From assembly GCA_025463875.1 (NCBI GenBank), contig JAODBI010000111.1, positions 1 to 41,369 on the forward strand: a stretch of DNA of 41,369 nucleotides, read 5' to 3'. The notes under the pieces are model-generated. The model did no database searches and was not told the DNA's origin. It saw nothing but the letters and a program-made list of their open reading frames with translations. This DNA is from Actinomycetes bacterium (lineage in GTDB: Bacteria; Actinomycetota; Acidimicrobiia; IMCC26256; PALSA-610). Positions 33,401 to 40,407 of the stretch are shown here, in pieces (position 1 is the first letter of the stretch; every line of letters begins with the position of its first letter). A program made the position numbers and the translations under genes.

Positions 33401-36400
33401 TGGGTTCCGGTCACGGCCAACACGGTCTACGTCGTCTCGTATCACGCGCCAGTCGGCCGCTACGCCCTCACGTCGAACGCGCTCACCAACGGCGTCGACA
33501 ATCCTCCCTTGCACGCGCTCGCGAATGGCGCGTCGGGTCCGAACGCGGTCTTCGCCTACGCGGTCACCACCACGTTCCCGACGACGTCGGGCAACAACGC
33601 GAACTATTGGGTCGACGCCGTGTATGCGTTGTCGAACGCGGCGCCGACCGTGACCTCGTCGACTCCGGTGGCGGGCGCGACCGGCGTCGCGACCAGTACC
33701 GCGGTGACCGCGATGTTCGGCAAGTCGGTCGTGGGCGCGAGCGTCAACATCGCGCTCACCGACCCGGCCGGCGCGGCGGTTCCGTCTTCGACCCTGTTCA
33801 ACGGCTCGACGAACACCGTGACGCTCGCGCCCGCGAGCGCGCTCGACGAGTCGACGAGTTACACCGTGACCGTCAGCGGTGCGACCGACCCGGCCGGCGT
33901 CCCGATGGTCGCGCCGTACTCGTACTCGTTCACGACCGCAACGTCGCCGTCGTGCCCGTGCACGATCTTCACGCCGTCGACAACCCCGGTGGTCGTCTCG
34001 GCGGGAGACGCCAAGGCCGTCGAGCTCGGCGTGAAGTTCAAGGTCGACCAGGGCGGCTACGTCACGGGCGTCCGCTTCTACAAGGGTTCGACCAACAGTG
34101 GCGCCCACGTCGGCAGCTTGTGGTCGTCCTCGGGGACGCTGCTCGCCCGCGCGACGTTCGCGGGGGAGAGCGCGTCCGGTTGGCAGCAGGTGAACTTCTC
34201 GCCGCGGGTGCTCGTCCGCGCGGGCGTCACGTATGTCGCCTCGTATCACACGAACGCCGGGCGCTATTCGTACACGGCGAACGGCCTGGCTTCGGCCGTC
34301 GACACCCCGCCGATGCACGCGCTCGCGAACGGCGGTCCCGCCGGTGCGAACGGCGTCTACCAATACAGCGCCGGCAGCGTGTTCCCGACGACGGTCGGAT
34401 CCGGGACGAACTACTTCGTCGACGCGGTGTTCGACGCCGCGCCGCAGGTGACAGCGCGTTCGCCGTTCCCAGGCGCCAGCAACGTCGCGACGACGTCGAC
34501 GGTCACCGCGCGGTTCAGTGAAGCCGTCACTGCCGCGTCGATCGCCTTCTCGGTCGTCGACGACTCGAGCAGCAACGTCGCGGGTACCACGAGCTACAAC
34601 GCATCGACGCATACCGCGACGTTCACGCCGAATGCCGCGCTCAGCCCGTCGACCGCGTACACCGCGACCCTTGCCGGCGCGACCGACGCTGCGGGCGAGG
34701 CGATGACGGCGCCGTACACCTGGTCGTTCTCGACGATCGTGCTGCCCCCGACCATTGCCTCGACCACACCCGGCTCCGGCAGTAGCGCGGTCTCGCTGCG
34801 CGCGCCGATCACCGCCACCTTCGGGCAGTCGGTTGTGGCCGCGTCGATCCAGTTCTCGCTCACGCAGAACGGCCAGTCGGTGCCGGGCGCGCTGTCGTAC
34901 GACGGTCCGTCGCACGTCCTGCGCTTCCAGCCCGCCGCCCCGCTCGACCAACTGCAGAGCTACACGGCAACTGTGAGCGGCGCGACGAACGGCTTCGGGA
35001 ATCCGATGACCGCGCCGTACACGTGGTCGTTCACGACGCCCCAGGCGCCCCCGACGGTGATCTTCGCCGACCCCTCGGGCGACAACGCGTCGCAGGTCGG
35101 CTTCGACGCAACCCCGTCGGTCACGTTCAGCCAGGCGGTGTCGCCCGGGTCGGTGCAGATGACGGTGGCCGATCAGGACGGCAACGCAGTCGCGGGAACG
35201 CAGTCGTTCGACGCGTCGACGAACGAGGCGACGTTCACACCGGACGGACTACTCACGCCGTCGACGAAGTTCACGGTCACGACGAGCGGTGCGACGAACT
35301 TCGGCGGCGTGCCGATGACGGCGCCCTTCACCTTCTCGTTCACGACGGCCGCGCCCCAAGTGGTGCTGAGTGCGCGGACCCCGGCGGCAAACGCGACCGA
35401 TGCTCCTTTGCGCACGCCGGTGACCGCCACGTTCAGCCAGCCGATCGTGCCCGCATCGGTGTCGTTCACGGTGCGTGACAGCGCCCGCAGCACCGTGCCC
35501 GGCACACTCACGTTCCTCGACGGCTCCACTGTCGCGCACTTCGCGCCGAGCGCCACGCTCGCCGCCGGCGCCGTGTACACCGCGACGGTCTCGGGCGCGA
35601 CGACAACCGACGGGCAGAAGATGCCGGTACCGGTGTCGTGGTCGTTCACGACGACGCTGCCTCCGGTCGTCACCTCGAACACACCGACGGCCGGCGCCAC
35701 AGCTGTTCCGCTCGACACGACGATCGCGGCGGGCTTCAACCGTGCGGTTGCGAACGGCTCGACCTCCTTCCAGGTCGTCGACGCGCTGAACCAGTCCGTC
35801 CCGGGTGCGGTCACGTTCAATGCCGGCGGCACCGTCGCTACGTTCATCCCGTCCGCCGCGCTTGCTTCGGAGACGAGCTACACGGTCAGGGTTTCCGGCG
35901 CGACCTCCCTTGGCGGTGCCGTCATGACGGCACCGGTTTCGTGGAGCTTCACGACCGCGTCGCGGCCGACGATCACCTCGGTGACGCCGTCCGCGAACGC
36001 GACAGGTGTCGCGGTCGCGACGACCATCGCCGCCGCATTCAACCAGTCCGTCACCGGCGCAACGGTGGCGGTCACCGATCCGGCCGGTTCGCTCGTCGCC
36101 GGATCGAGCGCGTACAACACGGGGGCCAACTCCGCGGTCTTCACGCCGGCCGGCCCGCTCAATGCATCGACGGCGTACACGGTCACTGTGACCGGCGCGA
36201 CGAGCAGCGGAGCGGCGATGCTCCCGTACATGTGGTCGTTCACGACCGTCGGCTACGGGTGCCCGTGCACGCTCGTGGCCCCGACCGCAACGCCGGCGAC
36301 CCCGGCCGCCGCCGACACCAAAGCCGTCGAGCTCGGCGTCAAGATCAAGGCCGACGTGAACGGCTATATCTCCGGCGTGCGCTTCTACAAGGGCACCACC

Positions 36401-37042
36401 AACACGGGCGTGCACATCGGAAGCCTGTGGACCGCTGCCGGGACGCGGCTCGCGGCCGTGACCTTCGCGGGTGAATCGGCGTCCGGATGGCAGCAGGCGA
36501 CGTTCTCGACGCCGGTGCCGGTGACTGCGGGCGCGACCTACATCGTCTCGTACCACACGAACGTCGGGCGCTACTCGTACACAATCGGCGTCTTCTCGAA
36601 CGGCGGAGCGATCAACAACGGTCCGCTGCACGCGCCGACCGCGACCAACGGCGTGTTCCTCTACGGGGCGAATTCGGTGTTCCCGTCGTCGGTCAGTACG
36701 ACGGGCGTCAACTATTTCGTCGACGCGGTGTTCACCACGGCCGGTTCACCGAACGTGACCGCGCCCGGTCCCGCCGACGGTGCGACGAGCGTTGCCGTCT
36801 CGCAACCGGTGACCGCTCGCTTCGACGTGCCCATGCAGTCGGCCGGCCTGACCTTCACGCTGGTCGACGGGTCCGGCGCCAACGTGCCGGCCACCGTCGC
36901 GCTCGACGCCACCGCGACGCTCGCGACCCTCGCGCCGTCAGGCCCGCTGACGCCGGGAGTGAGATATTCGGCAACGGTTCACGGCAACGACACCTTCGGA
37001 AATCCGATGATCCTTCCGTTCGGCTGGTCGTTCATGACCTGA
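30461..37042 (+). CDS. Giant secreted protein: dimethylformamidase-beta-like domain, four DUF4082 and about nine Big_5 domains
   Basis: The 2193-residue protein has a signal peptide ending near TDAHAAGPC. Residues about 35-515 match the N,N-dimethylformamidase beta-subunit-like family (SDTTWEAYNTFGGFSLYQGA, VSYNRPF, SSGHDEYWSGQQRTNVEAAR, FFSGNTMYWKTRYEPS, VFDAGTINWSFTL). An Ig-like domain follows (about 533-627), then DUF4082 domains near 629-789, 897-1058, 1165-1326 and 1934-2093, each opened by a CPC motif, alternating with Big_5/SbsA-type Ig domains (790-893, 1060-1162, six in a row 1326-1932, one at 2096-2193) ending WSFTT. There is no LPXTG or C-terminal helix, so it is released or held non-covalently. 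GTG 30461 follows AGGAAGG. Enzymatic activity is unproven; a surface adhesin or sheath role is inferred. Confidence 0.88.
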   Translation: MRAIRARMCTAVVAASLVIPLVGPLLGMTDAHAAGPCDTPIVNPIVCENSKPGVPPNVWSVQGSGDPGLQGFGTEISVNRGETLDFKVSSVSNWHFDVLRLGWYQGNGARLISSGLTPSTPQPQEQPPCLTDTDTGLVDCGNWGVSASWQVPADAVSGVYIALLTRDDTGGQSHIVFVVRDESSHSKMVVQTSDTTWEAYNTFGGFSLYQGANAAHRASKVSYNRPFITVSNDPRNWWTNAELPMWQYLERNGYDLSYISSVDTDRSGALLMNHQIFVSSGHDEYWSGQQRTNVEAARDAGVNLAFFSGNTMYWKTRYEPSTDGTNTAYRTLVTYKESFANAVIDPAAPTWTGLWRDTRFSPPGDGGRPENSVLGQVSTVICCQDTMQVAAADAKMRLWRNTSLATMAPGATYSLTNGSLGYEFDTDVDNGAQPPGLIRASTTTTTQQSVIKDFSETTGPATVTHHITEYRAPSGALVFDAGTINWSFTLMGSHTGDPADPNAQQATVNVFADMGVQPATPDDTLAPATASTDTTAPTSTIATPLNEATVAQGSVVTVAGTATDSGGGVVGGVEVSTDGGTTWHPAAGRSQWTYTWTVAGNGPLTVRSRAVDDSGNLESPATGVHVTVNCPCRLFPTAVPSTPAASDSQAVEVGTRFHADVNGYISGVRFYKGTANTGVHIGNLWTTNGTLLATATFANETSSGWQQVNFSAPVAITANTDYVVSYHTNTGHYADDPRYFFTSADTAPLHAPASSVSTPNGVYSYAAASTYPTSTNGAQNYWVDVVFTTDASPPTVLSTNPVSGATALAPSTVVSATFTKPVQGATVSLVLKDPANATVPGTLTFNAGTSTATLTPYSALNPLTTYTATVSGVLDTSGNAMPAPYSWSFTTTSFAVCPCSVFAPSSTPVTPATADAHSVEIGLKFRADANGYVTGVRFYKGASNTGVHTGTLWSSTGQQLATATFSNESATGWQQVDFSTWVPVTANTVYVVSYHAPVGRYALTSNALTNGVDNPPLHALANGASGPNAVFAYAVTTTFPTTSGNNANYWVDAVYALSNAAPTVTSSTPVAGATGVATSTAVTAMFGKSVVGASVNIALTDPAGAAVPSSTLFNGSTNTVTLAPASALDESTSYTVTVSGATDPAGVPMVAPYSYSFTTATSPSCPCTIFTPSTTPVVVSAGDAKAVELGVKFKVDQGGYVTGVRFYKGSTNSGAHVGSLWSSSGTLLARATFAGESASGWQQVNFSPRVLVRAGVTYVASYHTNAGRYSYTANGLASAVDTPPMHALANGGPAGANGVYQYSAGSVFPTTVGSGTNYFVDAVFDAAPQVTARSPFPGASNVATTSTVTARFSEAVTAASIAFSVVDDSSSNVAGTTSYNASTHTATFTPNAALSPSTAYTATLAGATDAAGEAMTAPYTWSFSTIVLPPTIASTTPGSGSSAVSLRAPITATFGQSVVAASIQFSLTQNGQSVPGALSYDGPSHVLRFQPAAPLDQLQSYTATVSGATNGFGNPMTAPYTWSFTTPQAPPTVIFADPSGDNASQVGFDATPSVTFSQAVSPGSVQMTVADQDGNAVAGTQSFDASTNEATFTPDGLLTPSTKFTVTTSGATNFGGVPMTAPFTFSFTTAAPQVVLSARTPAANATDAPLRTPVTATFSQPIVPASVSFTVRDSARSTVPGTLTFLDGSTVAHFAPSATLAAGAVYTATVSGATTTDGQKMPVPVSWSFTTTLPPVVTSNTPTAGATAVPLDTTIAAGFNRAVANGSTSFQVVDALNQSVPGAVTFNAGGTVATFIPSAALASETSYTVRVSGATSLGGAVMTAPVSWSFTTASRPTITSVTPSANATGVAVATTIAAAFNQSVTGATVAVTDPAGSLVAGSSAYNTGANSAVFTPAGPLNASTAYTVTVTGATSSGAAMLPYMWSFTTVGYGCPCTLVAPTATPATPAAADTKAVELGVKIKADVNGYISGVRFYKGTTNTGVHIGSLWTAAGTRLAAVTFAGESASGWQQATFSTPVPVTAGATYIVSYHTNVGRYSYTIGVFSNGGAINNGPLHAPTATNGVFLYGANSVFPSSVSTTGVNYFVDAVFTTAGSPNVTAPGPADGATSVAVSQPVTARFDVPMQSAGLTFTLVDGSGANVPATVALDATATLATLAPSGPLTPGVRYSATVHGNDTFGNPMILPFGWSFMT
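32345..37039 (+). repeat. Array of DUF4082 and Big_5 domain repeats inside the giant gene
   Basis: DUF4082 copies begin near 32345, 33149, 33955 and 36261; Big_5 copies of about 100 residues begin near 32827, 33640, 34438, 34741, 35041, 35352, 35656, 35959 and 36748. Each DUF4082 carries a GVRFYKGxxNxGxHxGxLW core and YHTNxGRYS-like end; Big_5 units share TPSSALxxxTxYTxTVSGAT and WSFTT endings. The repeats are diverged at DNA level, so they are old duplications rather than recent ones. Confidence 0.85.
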
Positions 37043-37263
37043 CCCGCCGAGAGACCGGGCCGACCTCCCGAACGTGTGGGGCCGACTTACTCTGAACGTT
37101 TCTGCGCGGCGGCCGATACAGACGTCGTCACGGTAAGTGCCCGCACGCCGATCGGTCCTGCGTACGGCACGAAGTGGGCGACATACGTGTTCCAACTCCG
37201 CCCAGTTCGGCCGATACTCTTTTCGACGGATCAGCGCACCCCAGGACAGGAAGTTCGACCTCA
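37043..37263 (+). promoter_or_regulatory. Intergenic region before the Wzz-like gene
   Basis: This 221-bp gap separates the giant gene from the chain-length gene. It contains an inverted repeat TGGGCG (37175-37180) and CGCCCA (37199-37204) with an 18-base spacer and an AGGAAG ribosome site at 37247-37252. A clear -10 box could not be assigned. No ORF or RNA gene is supported. Confidence 0.4.
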
Positions 37264-38022
37264 ATGGACCTCTTCGCTGCGCTCGTGGCCCTCGGTCGGC
37301 GCTGGTACCTGACCATCGCCATGCTCATCGTCCTCCTCGCGGGAATCTACGTCGCCGCGAGCGCGACGAAACCCGAATACAAGGCGGAGGCATCCGTCAT
37401 CGTCCTCGCGCCGAGTCAAGCGGGCCCCGACACCGTGAACCAGGGGACCCTCAATCCCTACCTGAACGCCGGACCGGCGGTGTTCGCGACCGTCCTGTCA
37501 CGCGTCATGTCCGCCGACACGACGAAGCAGCAGATTCTGAAATCGGGCGGAACGGGCAGCTACACGGTCGGCCAGGGCACGTCGACGAACGGGCCCATCA
37601 TCAACATCGAGGCGACGAGCTCGGATCCGACGCTGGCCACGCGTACCGCCGCACTGCTCATCTCGTCGATCAACCACGAGGCCGTGCAGAAACAGCAGAA
37701 GGCGAACGTACCGACCAAGAGCTACATCACCACGCAGACGGTCACGGCGGGCGACAAGCCGAGCAAACTCCAGGGCAGCCGGACGCGCGTGACCGTTGCC
37801 GTCGGCGCCGTGGGTGGCGTCCTCACCTTCGCCACGGTGTTGCTCATCGACAACTTCCTGACCGCACGCCGGACCCGCCGACGCCGCGGCAAGGGTCGAC
37901 GCGGTGACGAAGGCACGGCCGGAAGCGGCGGGCCGGGGGGAAGCGGTTCGGGGGGCGACGGATCCTCCACCGGCGAGTCGCCGAACGCTGACGAAATCCC
38001 ACTGGTTCGCGTCCGGCCCTGA
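37264..38022 (+). CDS. Wzz/YveK-like polysaccharide chain-length protein
   Basis: The 252-residue protein has a short N-terminal tail, a membrane helix (YLTIAMLIVLLAGIYVAASA, about 15-33), an extracytoplasmic part of about 140 residues opening with KPEYKAEASVIVLAPSQ, and a second helix (VAVGAVGGVLTFATVLLID, about 177-199). This two-helix layout and the YKAEASVIV strand are typical of Wzz/YveK co-polymerases that set polymer length. The cytoplasmic tail is basic then Gly/Ser-rich (ARRTRRRRGKGRRGD) and contains no Walker motif, so no fused tyrosine kinase is present. The ATG at 37264 directly precedes the membrane helix. The Wzy-like gene starts nine bases after its stop, supporting co-transcription. 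Confidence 0.82.
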   Translation: MDLFAALVALGRRWYLTIAMLIVLLAGIYVAASATKPEYKAEASVIVLAPSQAGPDTVNQGTLNPYLNAGPAVFATVLSRVMSADTTKQQILKSGGTGSYTVGQGTSTNGPIINIEATSSDPTLATRTAALLISSINHEAVQKQQKANVPTKSYITTQTVTAGDKPSKLQGSRTRVTVAVGAVGGVLTFATVLLIDNFLTARRTRRRRGKGRRGDEGTAGSGGPGGSGSGGDGSSTGESPNADEIPLVRVRP

Positions 38023-38031
38023 TCGGTCGCA

Positions 38032-39393
38032 GTGAACCGTCGCGTCGTCACACTGACCCGGGAATTCGGTCGAGAGCTCAATCCGTCCGCGCGCAAGGCT
38101 CACAAGCCCCGGGCGCAGCGCGACGCGGTCTCGTTGCTCAGCGTCTACGCGTTCTTGCTGTTGCTGATTCCGTCGCGGCTGGTGTTCAAGCCCCTGGGAG
38201 GGAACGGCACGCCCGCGCTCGTCGTCGGCCTGATCGCGCTCGTGTTGTGGTGCGCAGCCCGCCGCCCGGAGAACGATCGCACGCTGCGGGCCCGGCCGGT
38301 TCGCTTCGTGATCCTCGTGTACGTGCTCGCCGACGTGACGAGCTACGCGCTGTCGATGCTGCACGCGCTCGACCCGGCCGAGATCCGCTCCGCGGATCGC
38401 GCGCTGCTCGCGTTGGGCGCGGCCGCCGGCATTGCTCTGTGTGCGGCCGACGGCATCCCGAGCCGGGAACGGCTGGAGAAGTTGCTCAGCCGGGTCGTGA
38501 TCTTCGCTTCGATCGGCGCCGCGATCGCCGCACTGCAGTTCTTCGGGTTCGACATCACCAAGCACTTCTACGTGCCGGGTCTGCACGCGACATCGGAGCT
38601 CGGCGCAGGAGCCGTCCGCTCGTCGTTCCACCGGGTCGCGGGCACGGCGCGCCATCCGATCGAGCTCGGCGCGACCCTCGCGATGATCCTGCCCATCTCG
38701 TTGCACTTCGCGTTCAAGGCCCGGGGTCGCGAGAAGTGGTGGCGGTGGGCGTGCGTCGCGCTGCTGGGCCTAGCGATCCCCATGTCGCTCTCGCGTACTG
38801 CAATCGTCGCCGTGCTGATCGTGGTGATCGTGCTGTTGCCCACCTACCCACCGGTCCGCCAGCGCGGCGCGCTGGTCATCGGGGGCGCCTGGACCGTGCT
38901 CATGTGGCTGGCGGTCCCCGGGTTGGTAGGAACCTTGGGGAGCCTCTTCGCCAACTACGGCACCGACAGCAGCGTCACCGATCGCACCGCGCGGTACAGC
39001 CGCATCGGCGGGCTCTTGGCCCACCATGCGTTCTTCGGTCGAGGTCTCGGCACGTTCATTCCCGAGAAGTACTTCGTCCTCGACAATCAATACATTGCGA
39101 GCACGCTGGAGGTCGGCGTCGTCGGTCTCTGCGCGCTGATCCTCGTGATGCTCGTCTCGTTCGGCTGCGCGCGTGGTGCGCGCCGGTTGTTCAAGGATCC
39201 GGTGTCGCGAGATCTCGCCCAGTCGATGGCGGCGGCGGCGGCCGTGCCGCTCGTGGTCTTCGCGACCTTCGACGCGCTGAGCTTCCCGATGATCCCGGGC
39301 CTGATGTTCCTGCTGCTCGGCTGCAACGGCGCGCTGTGGCGAATCGCCCGGCCGGCCTGGCGACCGGCGATCGCCGGCGCCCCGCCGCCCTGA
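38032..39393 (+). CDS. O-antigen polymerase/ligase-like membrane protein (Wzy/WaaL family)
   Basis: The 453-residue protein has about ten or more hydrophobic helices with a large extracytoplasmic loop after GFDITKHFYVPGLHATSEL. The core of the O-antigen ligase family is seen: VAGTARHPIELGATLAMILP, IPMSLSRTAIVAVLIVVIVL and SRIGGLLAHHAFFGRGLGTF, with conserved Arg and His in the loop. It probably joins flipped repeat units into polymer. The start is a GTG at 38032, nine bases after the Wzz-like stop, without a strong ribosome site, so it is likely coupled. In a bacterium with no lipopolysaccharide, polymerase is more likely than ligase. Confidence 0.85.
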   Translation: MNRRVVTLTREFGRELNPSARKAHKPRAQRDAVSLLSVYAFLLLLIPSRLVFKPLGGNGTPALVVGLIALVLWCAARRPENDRTLRARPVRFVILVYVLADVTSYALSMLHALDPAEIRSADRALLALGAAAGIALCAADGIPSRERLEKLLSRVVIFASIGAAIAALQFFGFDITKHFYVPGLHATSELGAGAVRSSFHRVAGTARHPIELGATLAMILPISLHFAFKARGREKWWRWACVALLGLAIPMSLSRTAIVAVLIVVIVLLPTYPPVRQRGALVIGGAWTVLMWLAVPGLVGTLGSLFANYGTDSSVTDRTARYSRIGGLLAHHAFFGRGLGTFIPEKYFVLDNQYIASTLEVGVVGLCALILVMLVSFGCARGARRLFKDPVSRDLAQSMAAAAAVPLVVFATFDALSFPMIPGLMFLLLGCNGALWRIARPAWRPAIAGAPPP

Positions 39394-39563
39394 GGGCCGG
39401 GCCTCCTCCGTCCCCGGGGTCCGCCTTCTCGGACCTGCGGGGCGAATTGCCCGAATCGCCGCGCTCAGAGGCCGCTCAGACGTTCCCCGCGCGCGACGAT
39501 GAGAGGGAGAGCGACGTCGCCTGGCGTCGCGCGAATCCGCGACCCGACTGCGAGCAGCGAAGC

Positions 39564-40316
39564 GTGGACGAGACTCCCGACCAGATCCTGGCGCGGCTCG
39601 AGCGCCATGCCGAGTCGGTTCGGCAGGCGAACAGTGGAAGAGTCTCGCCCAATGGTGCGGCCCGGCTTCCGGGCGCACACTCGGGTCTGCGCGTCGATCG
39701 CCCGTCGTCCGCCCCGCCGACCGGCACGCTCGGGAACGGTTCGGGCCGGCAGCCTTTCGCGCCGCCGGTCGGGCAAGCTCTCGCGCCCACTGCCCAGACC
39801 GCCCCGGTCGCACCGCCCTTGGCCTGGCCGGATGCACTCCGTTCGGCTCACCCGCCGACTCCGGCCCCCGCTGCACGCCGCACCCCGATTCCCGCGGCCG
39901 CGCCGCGGCGTCCGATCCCTTCGCACGGCTCGAGCCCGTCGACGGCGATGCCCTCTCGCTCGCTCTTGGGGGACGGCGCCGCGCCCGGACCGACTCGGGT
40001 TTCGACTCCGGAGGCCCAGCCCGGCCCCCGCTTCGTGGTCTGGGGCGACGACCGCGACTCCGACCTCATCCCCATCGAGTTCGTCGAACCACCGAGATTC
40101 GGGCTGGTCGTGCGCACCATCGCCGGTCAGGCGGTTGCTGTGCTGGCCTGTCTCGTCATTCTGATCGTCTCCGTCGCCACGAGCACGATCGTCACCTCGG
40201 TGATCGCCGGGCTGGTTGCGCTTGCCGCACTCCTCGCCGCCTTCCGGCGGGTGCCACTCGCCGGGTGGTGGGCGTTCGGCTGGCTGCTGGGCTGGGTCCT
40301 GGGCCGATTCTCGTGA
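39564..40316 (+). CDS. Proline-rich membrane protein of unknown function
   Basis: A 250-residue ORF beginning GTG at 39564 reads MDETPDQILARLERHAESVR, a plausible helical N-terminus, then a Pro/Ala/Arg-rich disordered stretch (about 30-165), a short conserved-looking patch (GPRFVVWGDDRDSDLIPIEF) and two C-terminal membrane helices (TIAGQAVAVLACLVILIVSV and SVIAGLVALAALLAAFRRVP) ending WWAFGWLLGWVLGRFS. I do not recognise a family. It follows the Wzy-like gene by 170 bp, in which no other gene or clear signal is seen, and precedes an acetyltransferase gene. The C-terminal part is clearly protein-like; the start is the least certain part, since no strong ribosome site is visible. Confidence 0.6.
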   Translation: MDETPDQILARLERHAESVRQANSGRVSPNGAARLPGAHSGLRVDRPSSAPPTGTLGNGSGRQPFAPPVGQALAPTAQTAPVAPPLAWPDALRSAHPPTPAPAARRTPIPAAAPRRPIPSHGSSPSTAMPSRSLLGDGAAPGPTRVSTPEAQPGPRFVVWGDDRDSDLIPIEFVEPPRFGLVVRTIAGQAVAVLACLVILIVSVATSTIVTSVIAGLVALAALLAAFRRVPLAGWWAFGWLLGWVLGRFS

Positions 40317-40407
40317 GCCGGGTCCCCGGTACCGTCATCTCGCTACCGTCGCAGCCGCCGTGGTCGATGGATCGACGGAAGGCGAGCGAGACGATGGGAC
40401 GGCGGCG

